A DNA stretch of 64,000 nt from Brevundimonas naejangsanensis DSM 23858 (GTDB taxonomy: Bacteria; Pseudomonadota; Alphaproteobacteria; Caulobacterales; Caulobacteraceae), in assembly GCF_000421705.1 (NCBI RefSeq), contig NZ_ATXN01000002.1, positions 1 to 64,000 on the forward strand. Direction: 5' to 3'. The notes beneath the pieces were generated by a model. The model was given only the letters and a program-made list of their open reading frames with translations. It had not been told where the DNA came from and ran no database searches. The translations under genes were made by a program, and so were the position numbers. Of the stretch, positions 5,996 to 13,339 are shown piece by piece (within the stretch, counting starts at the first letter, position 1; each line of letters opens with the position of its first letter).

Positions 5996-6583
5996 TCAAC
6001 CGAGGCTGGATTGCAACTGCTTGGCGCGCTCCAGGTGCGCCTCGATCTTGGGCAATACCGTGCGGGCGTGTTCCGCGAGGGCGGGCACGTCCGTGTTGTT
6101 CGAGAAGCCGCGATGCAGGGTGACGGCTTCTTCATGGGCGGCGACTTGTTGGTCGACGTAGGTCTTGTCGAAGTTCGCCGCCGAGGCCGAGCGGAGGTTG
6201 TCGATCAGGCCCTTGCGGCGCTGGTCCAGTTCCGTCGGCAGGGTCGTGTCCGGCGCCGCCTGCCCTGCCGCCGTTTTCAGCGCGGCGGAGGCGGCGGTGT
6301 GATCGGCCTTGATCATTTGGGCCAACTCCTTGACCTGAGCGTTCTGCGAGCGCTCGAGGGCGATGTCAGCCGCTTGAATCTCGTACATGTCGCCCATCGC
6401 CGCGTTGGGGACGTAGGCGCTGACCATATTGGCCCCCATGGTCGCGGCCGAGGTCTGACCCACTGGCTCGGAGACGGCGTCTTGGGCCTTGTCGATAGCT
6501 TCAGAGGCTTGCTGCTGATTGCAGGCGGCCAAGGTCAGGGCGGCGGTGGATACAGCCAGAACGGCCACGGTTTGCTTGATCAT
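5996..6583 (-). CDS. DUF4142 lipoprotein
   Basis: A 195-residue lipoprotein with signal peptide and lipobox LAAC (Cys21). The mature part carries the DUF4142 ferritin-like helical pattern: YEIQAADIALERSQNAQVKELAQMI then DHTAAS, and a C-terminal QQVAAHEEAVTLHRGFSNN block. The His and Glu residues fall where the DUF4142 helices usually carry them. The family is periplasmic or outer-membrane attached and often stress-induced, with no settled biochemical role. AAGGAG lies upstream of the start. It follows the 79-residue gene by 24 bases and is probably co-transcribed with it. Confidence 0.85.
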   Translation of the reverse strand: MIKQTVAVLAVSTAALTLAACNQQQASEAIDKAQDAVSEPVGQTSAATMGANMVSAYVPNAAMGDMYEIQAADIALERSQNAQVKELAQMIKADHTAASAALKTAAGQAAPDTTLPTELDQRRKGLIDNLRSASAANFDKTYVDQQVAAHEEAVTLHRGFSNNTDVPALAEHARTVLPKIEAHLERAKQLQSSLG

Positions 6584-6607
6584 AATCGATTTCTCCTTGG
6601 ATAATTT

Positions 6608-6847
6608 TCAGGACTTAGCGGCCATGCCCGGTGTGCTGGGCGCCATCTCTTCAGCCTGAGTCTTGGGCGGCGGCGCGTCGGCCTGCTGCAACCCGTCGTC
6701 AGGGCTTTCTCGAATGGACAGAATGGCCTCATGCGCGCGCATCAAGGGAGCGGCGGCGTCGGCGGCCTGGGCGTCGGTGGGCGAAGCCACGCGCAAATGC
6801 CGCTGCGGTCCGCTGTCGCTGCCGACCACCACTTCATAGAAGCGCAT
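6608..6847 (-). CDS. Small stress-region protein, unknown
   Basis: A 79-residue protein (N-terminus MRFYEVVVGSDSGPQRHLRV) with a beta-rich N-terminal half and a disordered Pro/Ala-rich tail. There is no signal peptide. AGGGAG precedes the ATG. It lies upstream of the DUF4142 gene in the same direction with a 24-base gap. Upstream lies a GGAAC element (6946-6950) followed after 17 bases by GCTT, close to an EcfG promoter. The family is not recognised. Confidence 0.6.
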   Translation of the reverse strand: MRFYEVVVGSDSGPQRHLRVASPTDAQAADAAAPLMRAHEAILSIRESPDDGLQQADAPPPKTQAEEMAPSTPGMAAKS

Positions 6848-6899
6848 GGCGGACTCCCTGTATGAAGGGACGGCGCAGTCGTGAGCGATGCTCGGTCAT
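6834..6899 (-). CDS. Possible 21-residue leader peptide
   Basis: An ATG at 6899 is preceded by the very strong site GGAGGAAATA and encodes 21 residues (MTEHRSRLRRPFIQGVRHAL, then one Leu). The stop lies inside the next gene in another frame, so translation could be coupled to the 79-residue protein. The peptide is strongly basic. It may be a real small protein, a leader, or merely a translation enhancer. Confidence 0.3.
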   Translation of the reverse strand: MTEHRSRLRRPFIQGVRHALL

Positions 6900-6924
6900 T
6901 ATTTCCTCCCTGTGACAGGAGGTT

Positions 6925-6950
6925 AAGCAGCGAAAGCGCGAGCCCGTTCC
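6925..6950 (-). promoter_or_regulatory. Near-consensus EcfG-type promoter
   Basis: On the minus strand GGAAC (6946-6950) is followed by 17 bases and GCTT (6925-6928). The -35 is perfect and the -10 differs from CGTT at two positions. It is placed correctly to drive the 79-residue and DUF4142 genes. Confidence 0.4.
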
Positions 6951-6972
6951 AAACGGTCAAGCTTGGCGGTCG

Positions 6973-7167
6973 CTACATGGCGCGCTCCAGCGGCGCTTCG
7001 CCTCCGGTCATCTGCGGGTCCGGAACCTTGCTGTGGGTGCGCAGAAAGCCGGTAGCGGCGGTCGCCAGATAAACGATCAGCAGCAGCGCCAGGAGAGCGC
7101 CGACGACCATCAGCAATCGCCGCGGGCGCTGCAGAATGGGCGGTTTTTGCTTGTTGGCGAGAGGCAA
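6973..7167 (-). CDS. Small single-span membrane protein
   Basis: A 64-residue protein read from a TTG at 7167, chosen because AAAGGA lies about six bases upstream; an ATG at 7218 would add 17 residues but has no ribosome site. After a basic, proline-containing N-terminus comes one strong transmembrane segment (LLMVVGALLALLLIVYLATA), then a polar tail. It looks like a small inner-membrane stress protein and has a GGAAC element upstream. The family is not recognised. Confidence 0.55.
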   Translation of the reverse strand: MPLANKQKPPILQRPRRLLMVVGALLALLLIVYLATAATGFLRTHSKVPDPQMTGGEAPLERAM

Positions 7168-7191
7168 GGCGGTTCCTTTCGTTCTGAGGAG

Positions 7192-7216
7192 AAGCGACAG
7201 GCATGCGGCCTGTTCC
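7192..7216 (-). promoter_or_regulatory. Weak EcfG-type promoter
   Basis: On the minus strand GGAAC (7212-7216) is followed by 16 bases and GCTT (7192-7195), just upstream of the 64-residue membrane protein gene. The -35 is exact and the -10 is imperfect. Confidence 0.35.
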
Positions 7217-7236
7217 ATACGGCGCCGGTGGTTCGC

Positions 7237-8337
7237 CTATTTCTGTCGCGGCGGGCGGCGAGAGGGTTCCACAGGGCCGCCGTCTTCCCGTCCGGCGATA
7301 ACGGCGCGAACTAACTCTTCCGCCGCCAAACGCACCTCGTCCTGGATGGCCTCGTCATGGTCCAAGGCCTCGTGACTGGTCGCGTACGGCTCCCAGTAGC
7401 CGATATAGCGGTCGATCTCCGCGTCGGGTCCGGCCGGCGACAACTTCATCGATACAAGCCAGTCAGACAGCGATCGGCGCACGTTCTCCGCTCCTTCTAC
7501 GTCGCCATGGACCACCAGGGCGAAACGCCGGCCGGCCAGGTGACGCGGATAGGGCCAATCGGCAAGCTCCAGAGCCTTGGCCAGGGCGACGGTCTTGCCC
7601 TGCGTCGACGTGGGGTCCGGGTTGCCGCCGTCGGCGCAGACCAACCGGTCCATCATCAGCTTGAATGGGCTGGAGGCGTGATACCAGTTCACCGGCGTGA
7701 CGATCAGCACCCCGTGCGCCCGGACCCACATGGGATAGATGTCGTTCATCCAGTCGTGGACCTGGCCCAGGCTGTAGTTGGGATAGCAGCTGCACGGCCA
7801 GTGACAGAGAGCGGCCGCCGTCGAGAAGCACGCCTTGCAAGGGTGGATTTCGCGGCCGTACTCCGATGCCAGCCGCGACAGGTCGAGGATTTCGCCCTCT
7901 ATCTCGGGGGTGCGCTCAATGGCCTCAAGCGCTATCTGGACCAGGCGCCAGCTCTTGGACATTTCTCCGGGGCAGGTGTGTTCCGATCGGCTGGAAGCGT
8001 TGATGATGAGGATGCGTAAAGGCGCCGACGCATCGTCGTGACAGGCCTGGGCGGCGCGGACGGCGGCGTGGGCGTACACCCAGTCGAGAGCCAGCTCATA
8101 TTCGGGATCAGCAAAACCCTGGCCGGCGGCCTGCGTCAGCGGCGATTTGCGGCCCGAGATATATCCGTCCCAGGCTGTGGCGGCCAAGCGATCGATCTCC
8201 TCTCGCAAAGAATCGAAGGCGGGGTCAGCGAACCGGCTGCGAAAGCGCGCGTTGAAGGTCGCGCGATCCAGTTCGGGGTTGGGCATGCCTTTGCGCGGCT
8301 CGGGGACGGCAGGAGGCGGGGCGACGGAATCGGGCAT
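7237..8337 (-). CDS. NADPH-dependent FMN reductase family, Cys-cluster type
   Basis: A 366-residue protein. Residues 107-330 form a flavodoxin-like domain: the strand LRILIINASSRSEHTC (107-122) holds the FMN phosphate loop, and VTPVNWYHASSPFKLMMDRL the second flavin loop. A cysteine cluster at 167, 170, 178, 182 and 184 recalls iron-sulfur flavoproteins, which use a 4Fe-4S centre. The first 100 residues are an added helical region. It probably reduces a quinone or other small substrate in the cytosol. A perfect EcfG-type promoter lies upstream at 8365-8390. The physiological substrate cannot be read from sequence. Confidence 0.78.
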   Translation of the reverse strand: MPDSVAPPPAVPEPRKGMPNPELDRATFNARFRSRFADPAFDSLREEIDRLAATAWDGYISGRKSPLTQAAGQGFADPEYELALDWVYAHAAVRAAQACHDDASAPLRILIINASSRSEHTCPGEMSKSWRLVQIALEAIERTPEIEGEILDLSRLASEYGREIHPCKACFSTAAALCHWPCSCYPNYSLGQVHDWMNDIYPMWVRAHGVLIVTPVNWYHASSPFKLMMDRLVCADGGNPDPTSTQGKTVALAKALELADWPYPRHLAGRRFALVVHGDVEGAENVRRSLSDWLVSMKLSPAGPDAEIDRYIGYWEPYATSHEALDHDEAIQDEVRLAAEELVRAVIAGREDGGPVEPSRRPPRQK

Positions 8338-8364
8338 GGATGCCTCCGGCTTGGCTTTGCCGGA

Positions 8365-8390
8365 AACGTCGCTTCCGATCCCGCCGTTCC
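8365..8390 (-). promoter_or_regulatory. EcfG/SigT promoter, perfect match
   Basis: On the minus strand GGAAC (8386-8390), 17 bases, then CGTT (8365-8368). This exactly matches the known alphaproteobacterial general-stress consensus and lies 28 bases before the flavin reductase start at 8337. Confidence 0.8.
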
Positions 8391-8462
8391 ATCCTTGCGC
8401 CGGGAACGCCCGCGGCGGGCACGACTTAGAATGGCGACCTTCAGTCGTTCAGAGGAGCCGTC

Positions 8463-9356
8463 ATGCCCGACCGCATCACCATGCAAGACCCCCGAAATCA
8501 GTATCCGCGGCCTCCCTTTCCGCGCCAGCCCCAGTCGGCCCCCGGCTTGGTCGCCAAGATGGAGCCGCAGCCCGATCATGGGGAAGAGACCTATCGAGGC
8601 CACGGGCGGCTGAGGGGGCGACGCGCCCTGATCACCGGCGCCGATTCCGGCATAGGCCGTGCGGTCGCCATCGCCTACGCTCGTGAGGGCGCCGACGTTG
8701 CGATCTCATATCTTCCTTCAGAGGAAGCCGATGCGCGCGAGGTGATCGCCTTGATCGAGGCCGAGGGCGTCAAGGCGCTGGCCTTGCCCGGCGACGTGCG
8801 CGATGAGGCGTGGAATGCGACCATGGTGGAGCGCACGCTGGAGGCCTTCGGCGGGCTGGACATCCTGGTGGTCAATGCCGGACGCCAGCAGTTCCGCGAG
8901 GATGTGGGCGAGGTTTCGACCGATGATTTCGACGCCACGATGAAGACCAATCTCTATGCCCTGCACTGGCTGTGTCAGGCGGCGACGCCCCAGCTGCCGC
9001 CGGGCGGGGCGGTCATCACCACCGCCTCGATCCAGGCCTATGAGCCGTCGGACATTCTGCTGGACTACGCCACCACCAAGGGCGGGATCGTCACCTACAC
9101 CAAGGCCCTCGCCAAGCAGTTGATCGAAAAGGGCGTTCGCGTGAACGCCGTGGCGCCAGGCCCTTTCTGGACGGTGCTGCAGCCCAGCGGCGGCCAGCCT
9201 CAGGAAAAGGTCGAACAGTTCGGCGCCCACAGCGCGTTCGGCCGACCGGGCCAGCCGGTAGAGATCGCACCGATCTATGTGCTGCTTGCCTCGCAGGAGG
9301 CCAGTTTCGTCACGGGCGAGGTCTGGGGCGTCACCGGCGGCGCCGGGATCGCCTGA
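8463..9356 (+). CDS. SDR family oxidoreductase, YhdF/YghA-like
   Basis: A 297-residue classical short-chain dehydrogenase with the roughly 45-residue N-terminal extension typical of the YhdF/YghA stress subgroup (MQDPRNQYPRPPFPRQ). The NAD(P) loop TGADSGIG is at 58-65, NAG at 138-140, and the catalytic Ser189, Tyr202 and Lys206 are all present. The probable reaction is NAD(P)-dependent oxidation or reduction of a sugar or aldehyde. The ribosome site is GAGGAG. It diverges from the flavin reductase gene. A GGAAC lies at 8403-8407, but its -10 (CTTA) does not match well. Confidence 0.88.
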   Translation: MPDRITMQDPRNQYPRPPFPRQPQSAPGLVAKMEPQPDHGEETYRGHGRLRGRRALITGADSGIGRAVAIAYAREGADVAISYLPSEEADAREVIALIEAEGVKALALPGDVRDEAWNATMVERTLEAFGGLDILVVNAGRQQFREDVGEVSTDDFDATMKTNLYALHWLCQAATPQLPPGGAVITTASIQAYEPSDILLDYATTKGGIVTYTKALAKQLIEKGVRVNAVAPGPFWTVLQPSGGQPQEKVEQFGAHSAFGRPGQPVEIAPIYVLLASQEASFVTGEVWGVTGGAGIA

Positions 9357-9360
9357 GCTT

Positions 9361-10152
9361 TCAGACCTCGAACACGCGATAGGGGGTGTCGCCCAGCGTC
9401 CGCAGCACGGGCAGGGCGACGTTGTAGACCGGAACGCCGCGCGCCGTGCGGCCTTCCGGCGCCCCGCGATGGGCGTGACCATGCAGCACCAGCTTAACGT
9501 TCTCATAGCGGTCGACGACCTCGGCCAAGCGTGACGAGCCGAGGAAGGCGTGAATCTCGGGCGGCTCGCCGATCACCGTGTCCACGACCGGGGCGTAGTG
9601 GAGCAGCACGACGCTTCGTTCGGTGCGCAGGGTGCGGATCGAATTCTCGATAAGGTTGGCGTCTTCCACCGCTTCATTGACGAAAGTCTTGATCGAGGCC
9701 TCGCCGAAGGAACTGAGCATGTAGCGACCGAAGCCGCCGACGAAGCCCTTGCCGCCGGCGAAGCCGACGCCGTCGATCTCATAGGCCTCGCCGGCCAGCA
9801 TCTTGATCCCGGCTTCGCTCAGCATGCGGGTGACTTCCAGGGGCTGGCCGCACTCGTGCTCGTGATTACCCAGAACGCCGACCATGGGGATGCGGCAGGC
9901 GCGCAGGTCTTCCAGCAGGTTCTCCACCTCGACCGTCTTGCCGAAATTGACCAGGTCGCCGCACAGGCACAGCACGTCGGCGTCTTCATGCACCCGATCG
10001 AACAGGTCGCGATAGGCGCGATGCGAGGTCTCGCCGACATGCAGGTCGCCGACGGCGGCGACGCGCAGCTTCTTCTTCGGTCCGGCCTCCATGCCCGGCT
10101 GAGGCGTCTGGCCTTCAGCGGGGGCGGGGGCGGTTTCAGGCGACGGGGTCAT
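9361..10152 (-). CDS. Calcineurin-like metallophosphoesterase
   Basis: A 263-residue cytosolic protein with all metal motifs of the family: GDLHVGE (Asp36, His38), GDLVNFG (Asp66), GNHEHE (Asn96, His97), an isolated His185, and HGHAH (His224-His228). The first 27 residues are Pro/Ala-rich and probably disordered. It overlaps the upstream nucleotidyltransferase gene by 17 bases, so the two form one operon, apparently under the EcfG promoter at 10945-10970. The pairing suggests that one enzyme adds and the other removes a nucleotide or phosphate on a common target, but the substrate is unknown. Confidence 0.85.
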   Translation of the reverse strand: MTPSPETAPAPAEGQTPQPGMEAGPKKKLRVAAVGDLHVGETSHRAYRDLFDRVHEDADVLCLCGDLVNFGKTVEVENLLEDLRACRIPMVGVLGNHEHECGQPLEVTRMLSEAGIKMLAGEAYEIDGVGFAGGKGFVGGFGRYMLSSFGEASIKTFVNEAVEDANLIENSIRTLRTERSVVLLHYAPVVDTVIGEPPEIHAFLGSSRLAEVVDRYENVKLVLHGHAHRGAPEGRTARGVPVYNVALPVLRTLGDTPYRVFEV

Positions 10153-10915
10153 GGCGTTCCTCCAGGCCTTTGCCGACGACGTCGCCGAAGCCCCACTCGG
10201 AGATGTCGGCGATGTAGTCGCGCGGGCTGAACAGGCGGCCGCGGCAGACCTTCACGCGCGGCGGCGGAAGATCGACCTGAGCTTGCAGGCGGCCGATCAA
10301 CTCGGTCATCAACCAGCCGGGCACCAGGCCGCGCTCGGTCGGATAGGCGAAGCGGAAGTTGAGCAAGTGCGCCATCAACACCTCCCAATAGAGGTCCATC
10401 TGATCCAGCAACGACTTCCAGTCGATGGCGTCCGCCTGCTTCAGGATGACGTGGTTTACGTCGGCGCCGTCGTAGCGATAGCGGTCCTGGATGAAAACCT
10501 TCGACAGGATCAGGGCTGTCGGCGGGGTGATCGTGACCTCATGACCGTAGACGGTGATGCGGTCGGGGCCGAACCAGCTGTCGGACACGGCGATCGTGCC
10601 GTTCGACATGGCGAAGATGACGTCGAAGAAGTGTTTATCGTCTTTCCAGACCTTGGCGATCCAGCGCTCGTCCTCGACGTCGGTGCGATAGCCGCGCGCC
10701 TGGAAGAAGGACAGGATACGGGGGTAGTCGCCGGGCTTGCAGAAGACGTCCAGGTCCTTGGTCGGGCGTCGGATGCCCGTATAGGCGGTGACGGCGTAGG
10801 TCCCCGACAGCAGGAAGGGCACGCCCGATTCCTTCAGCAGGCCCAACGCCTCCTCATAGAAGGCCTGCGCCTCGGGAGGCGGTTCAAAGGCGGGTTCGGC
10901 GACCGTATCAGACAT
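10136..10915 (-). CDS. Nucleotidyltransferase-fold protein
   Basis: A 259-residue protein. The segment LLSGTYAVTAYTGIRRPTK is followed by DLDVF, giving the nucleotidyltransferase signature GG/GT-(x)n-DxD with Asp54 and Asp56 (residues about 35-58). The remainder resembles AbiEii/NTP-transferase domain proteins. I chose the start at 10915, preceded by AGGAA; the frame is open far upstream but without a supported start. It is the first gene of an operon with the metallophosphoesterase and has a perfect EcfG-type promoter 30-55 bases upstream. It could modify an RNA, protein or metabolite during stress; no cognate antitoxin is next to it. Confidence 0.75.
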   Translation of the reverse strand: MSDTVAEPAFEPPPEAQAFYEEALGLLKESGVPFLLSGTYAVTAYTGIRRPTKDLDVFCKPGDYPRILSFFQARGYRTDVEDERWIAKVWKDDKHFFDVIFAMSNGTIAVSDSWFGPDRITVYGHEVTITPPTALILSKVFIQDRYRYDGADVNHVILKQADAIDWKSLLDQMDLYWEVLMAHLLNFRFAYPTERGLVPGWLMTELIGRLQAQVDLPPPRVKVCRGRLFSPRDYIADISEWGFGDVVGKGLEERHDPVA

Positions 10916-10944
10916 GGTGTCGGGGTTCCTGAGCAGGGCAGGAA

Positions 10945-10970
10945 AACGGCGCAGGTCGAAGCCCGGTTCC
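10945..10970 (-). promoter_or_regulatory. EcfG/SigT promoter, perfect match
   Basis: On the minus strand GGAAC (10966-10970), 17 bases, then CGTT (10945-10948), 30 bases before the nucleotidyltransferase start. An exact match to the general-stress consensus. Confidence 0.78.
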
Positions 10971-11107
10971 GCCGCTCGTCGGGCCGACCACGCGCTCGCC
11001 TCGCCGTCGGCGACGCTCTGGCCGCGTTGGCAGGCAGGCTGCTCCATGGGCGCATGCCTGTTCGCGACCGGTGGAACCGCTTGGGAAAATCTGAGGTTTG
11101 CCTCAGC

Positions 11108-11713
11108 ATGGCTTCTGGCATTCATTTCGGCCGCATCCCGGCCAACGCCGTCCACCTGTGCGTGGACATGCAACGGCTCTTTGCTGAAGACACCGCCTGG
11201 CGCACGCCGTGGATGCCGCGCGTTCTGCCCATTGTCGAACGCCTGTGCGAGCGTAAGTCAGACCGGACCTGCTTCACTCGGTTCATTCCCGCGCGTTCGC
11301 CTAGTGAGGGGCGGGGGACGTGGCGGCGCTACTGGGAGCGATGGTCGTCGATCACGCTCGAGAACTTGGGTGAGGACAAGGTGCAGCTTCTGCCTGAGCT
11401 TCAAGGCTTCACCCCGCCCGCCAGGGTCTTGGACAAGGCGCATTATTCTCCATGGGTAGATACCGGTCTGGCGAAGGCCCTTGCGGCCGGTCATGTGGAC
11501 ACCCTGGTGGTGACGGGGGCGGAGACCGACGTGTGCGTGCTTGCGACCGTGCTCGGCGCCGTGGATCTGGGCTTGCGGGTGGTGGTGGTTTCCGACGCCC
11601 TGTGCAGTTCGTCGGACCAGTCGCACGACGCCTTGCTCGGCCTCTATCATGACCGGTTCGGCCAGCAGATCGAGACGGCGGAGTGCGATGAAGTCTTGGA
11701 CGCCTGGGTCTAG
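11108..11713 (+). CDS. Isochorismatase-like cysteine hydrolase
   Basis: A 201-residue member of the isochorismatase superfamily. The fold signature starts with HLCVDMQRLF (Asp20), and the nucleophile lies in VVTGAETDVCVLATV (Cys143). Lys110 is the probable third catalytic residue. Members hydrolyse amides or vinyl ethers (nicotinamidase, ureidoacrylate hydrolase and others); the substrate here is not predictable. A GGAAC-N17-GGTT element at 11072-11097, one base off the EcfG consensus, lies just upstream. It diverges from the nucleotidyltransferase operon. Confidence 0.82.
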   Translation: MASGIHFGRIPANAVHLCVDMQRLFAEDTAWRTPWMPRVLPIVERLCERKSDRTCFTRFIPARSPSEGRGTWRRYWERWSSITLENLGEDKVQLLPELQGFTPPARVLDKAHYSPWVDTGLAKALAAGHVDTLVVTGAETDVCVLATVLGAVDLGLRVVVVSDALCSSSDQSHDALLGLYHDRFGQQIETAECDEVLDAWV

Positions 11714-11782
11714 TTCGCCTGAGGGTCTCATCTGCCGGTTCGCCTGGGCGTGATTGGCGGCTGATTCCGGAAGCGCGCTTTC

Positions 11783-11807
11783 GGAACGGCGGCGCAGGCC
11801 TAGCGTT
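11783..11807 (+). promoter_or_regulatory. EcfG/SigT promoter, perfect match, very short leader
   Basis: GGAAC (11783-11787), 16 bases, then CGTT (11804-11807). The ATG of the SemiSWEET gene is only eight bases past the -10, so the transcript would begin almost at the start codon. Confidence 0.72.
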
Positions 11808-11815
11808 GGCCGGTC

Positions 11816-12091
11816 ATGAATGACCAGCTAGCGAACATCATAGGCACGGCGGCGGCGATCTGCTCCATCACCAGTTTTGCGCCGCAGGCATACAAGATCT
11901 GGAAGGAGCGCGATGCGTCGGCGGTCAGCCTCAAGACCTATTCCTTGACCGTCAGCTGCTTCATCCTCTGGACGATCTATGGCGTCATGACCCAGGCGTG
12001 GCCTGTAACCTTCGCCAACGCCTGCGCTCTGGTCATGGCGTCGGCCGTTCTGATCATGAAGTGGCGCTTTCGAGACAGAGGCGCCCAGTGA
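11816..12091 (+). CDS. SemiSWEET-type PQ-loop sugar transporter
   Basis: A 91-residue inner-membrane protein with three predicted helices and the PQ-loop motif FAPQAYKIWK (Pro23-Gln24), the length and layout of bacterial SemiSWEETs, which act as dimers and let sugars cross the membrane passively. Conserved Asn and Trp in the last two helices (LWTIYG; FANACALVMA) fit the family. It is the first gene of a probable operon with the TIGR02587/TIGR02588-like pair and lies directly after an EcfG-type promoter. There is no clear Shine-Dalgarno, consistent with a near-leaderless transcript. The natural substrate is unknown. Confidence 0.88.
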   Translation: MNDQLANIIGTAAAICSITSFAPQAYKIWKERDASAVSLKTYSLTVSCFILWTIYGVMTQAWPVTFANACALVMASAVLIMKWRFRDRGAQ

Positions 12092-12122
12092 CGCGGGAGC
12101 GGAAGTCAGACGCCGGCGTTGG

Positions 12123-12950
12123 ATGGGCATGAACTCGCTGCAGGATATCGGGAAGGCGGAAGACGGCGCCTATATACGGGACCTGGGCCGGGCGTTCGGC
12201 GGCGCGCTGCTGTTCAGCCTGCCCCTGCTGATGACCATGGAGATGTGGGCGCTCGGCTTTGCTGCTGAGCCGGTGCGGCGTCTGCTCTTCTTGTTGGCGG
12301 CGCTGCCGGTGCTGTTCGGGTTGGCGCATTACGCCGGGTTCTCGGCGCGACGAGGCCTGGTGAACAATGCGTTGGACACCCTGGTCGCTCTGGCCGTGGG
12401 ATTCATCACCGCCACCGCGCTTCTGTTGATGTTCAATGTTCTGGATGGGAGTTCGCCGGCATCCGCCGTGGGGCAGGTCTCCTTGCAAGCGGTGCCGGCC
12501 GCGCTTGGCGCCTTGGCGGCGCGACGTCAGCTGTCCGGCGATCCGAACGAGGGTGAGGAGGACCAAGCCTCTTATCCGGGCGAACTGTTTCTCATGCTGG
12601 CCGGGGCGCTCTATTTCGCCCTGAACTTGGCTCCTACGGAGGAGATGCGGCTGATCGCCTATCTCACCACTCCTTTGGGCGCTCTGGGGGTGTTGGCGGT
12701 GTCGGTTATCCTGCTGCACCTTATCGTGTTTGAAGCCGGATTCGCGGGGCAGGAAGAGGCGGAGACGCCGCTGCGGGCCTTCCTCGACTTCACCCTGCCG
12801 GGCTACGCCCTGTGCCTGCTATCCAGCCTGGCCATGCTTTGGGTGTTCGGAGGAGCAGACGGCCACGGCGTTCAGTCGCTGGCCGCCAATACGATCATCC
12901 TGGCCTTTCCGGCGTCTGTCGGCGCGGCTGCGGCCCGGCTGTTGGTGTGA
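12123..12950 (+). CDS. TIGR02587-like integral membrane protein
   Basis: A 275-residue protein with about seven or eight transmembrane segments, from FGGALLFSLPLLMTMEMW near residue 20 to the C-terminal helices. It matches my recollection of the TIGR02587 family, a conserved membrane protein of unknown role. That family is typically followed by TIGR02588, as here. The C-terminus is hydrophobic and probably sits in the membrane. It lies 31 bases after the SemiSWEET gene in the same direction, so it should share its stress promoter. No transport or catalytic motif is visible. Confidence 0.7.
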   Translation: MGMNSLQDIGKAEDGAYIRDLGRAFGGALLFSLPLLMTMEMWALGFAAEPVRRLLFLLAALPVLFGLAHYAGFSARRGLVNNALDTLVALAVGFITATALLLMFNVLDGSSPASAVGQVSLQAVPAALGALAARRQLSGDPNEGEEDQASYPGELFLMLAGALYFALNLAPTEEMRLIAYLTTPLGALGVLAVSVILLHLIVFEAGFAGQEEAETPLRAFLDFTLPGYALCLLSSLAMLWVFGGADGHGVQSLAANTIILAFPASVGAAAARLLV

Positions 12951-12976
12951 CCATGGCGCGCCGAGGGAAAGAGCAG

Positions 12977-13339
12977 ATGGATAAGAAGTCCGTGTCGCGG
13001 CTGCAGGCCTGCTGCGCCGTCGCGGGGTGTGTCGTTCTGTTCGGGGCCGTGGCCGTTCTCGCTTCTGCGGCCTTTTCCAAACCGTCGCCGGCGGACCTGA
13101 CCATCACGCGCGATGATACTCGGCCCTCGGCGGGCGGATGGGTGGTCGACATCGTTGTCGCCAATCATGGCGATCTGGCCGCCGCCGCCGTGGATATCGA
13201 GGGCCAGTTTGGCGATGAACGGTCCGGCGTGTCGCTGGACTATGTGCCGGGACGGGGAGAGAAGAAGGTCAGCTTGGTCTTCTCAGGTGCGCAGAAGCCT
13301 GAGCCGCGTCTGCGCGTGCTGGGTTGGTCCGAGCCTTAG
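12977..13339 (+). CDS. TIGR02588-like membrane-anchored protein
   Basis: A 120-residue protein with one N-terminal membrane anchor (about residues 11-33) and a beta-rich outer domain (TITRDDTRPSAGGWVVDIVV and following), fitting the TIGR02588 family that accompanies TIGR02587. I chose the ATG at 12977 because GAGGGA lies upstream; an ATG at 12953 has no ribosome site. The beta domain resembles an Ig-like or CARDB-like fold on the periplasmic side. The function is unknown; the constant pairing with the membrane protein suggests one complex. Confidence 0.65.
   Translation: MDKKSVSRLQACCAVAGCVVLFGAVAVLASAAFSKPSPADLTITRDDTRPSAGGWVVDIVVANHGDLAAAAVDIEGQFGDERSGVSLDYVPGRGEKKVSLVFSGAQKPEPRLRVLGWSEP

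Noticed and set aside
8403..8428. EcfG promoter for the SDR gene
   Set aside because: The GGAAC is present but the -10 reads CTTA at 17 bases, too far from CGTT to call.
10151..11713. One 520-residue rightward protein
   Set aside because: Only its last 201 residues are a real hydrolase; the rest is antisense to the nucleotidyltransferase gene.
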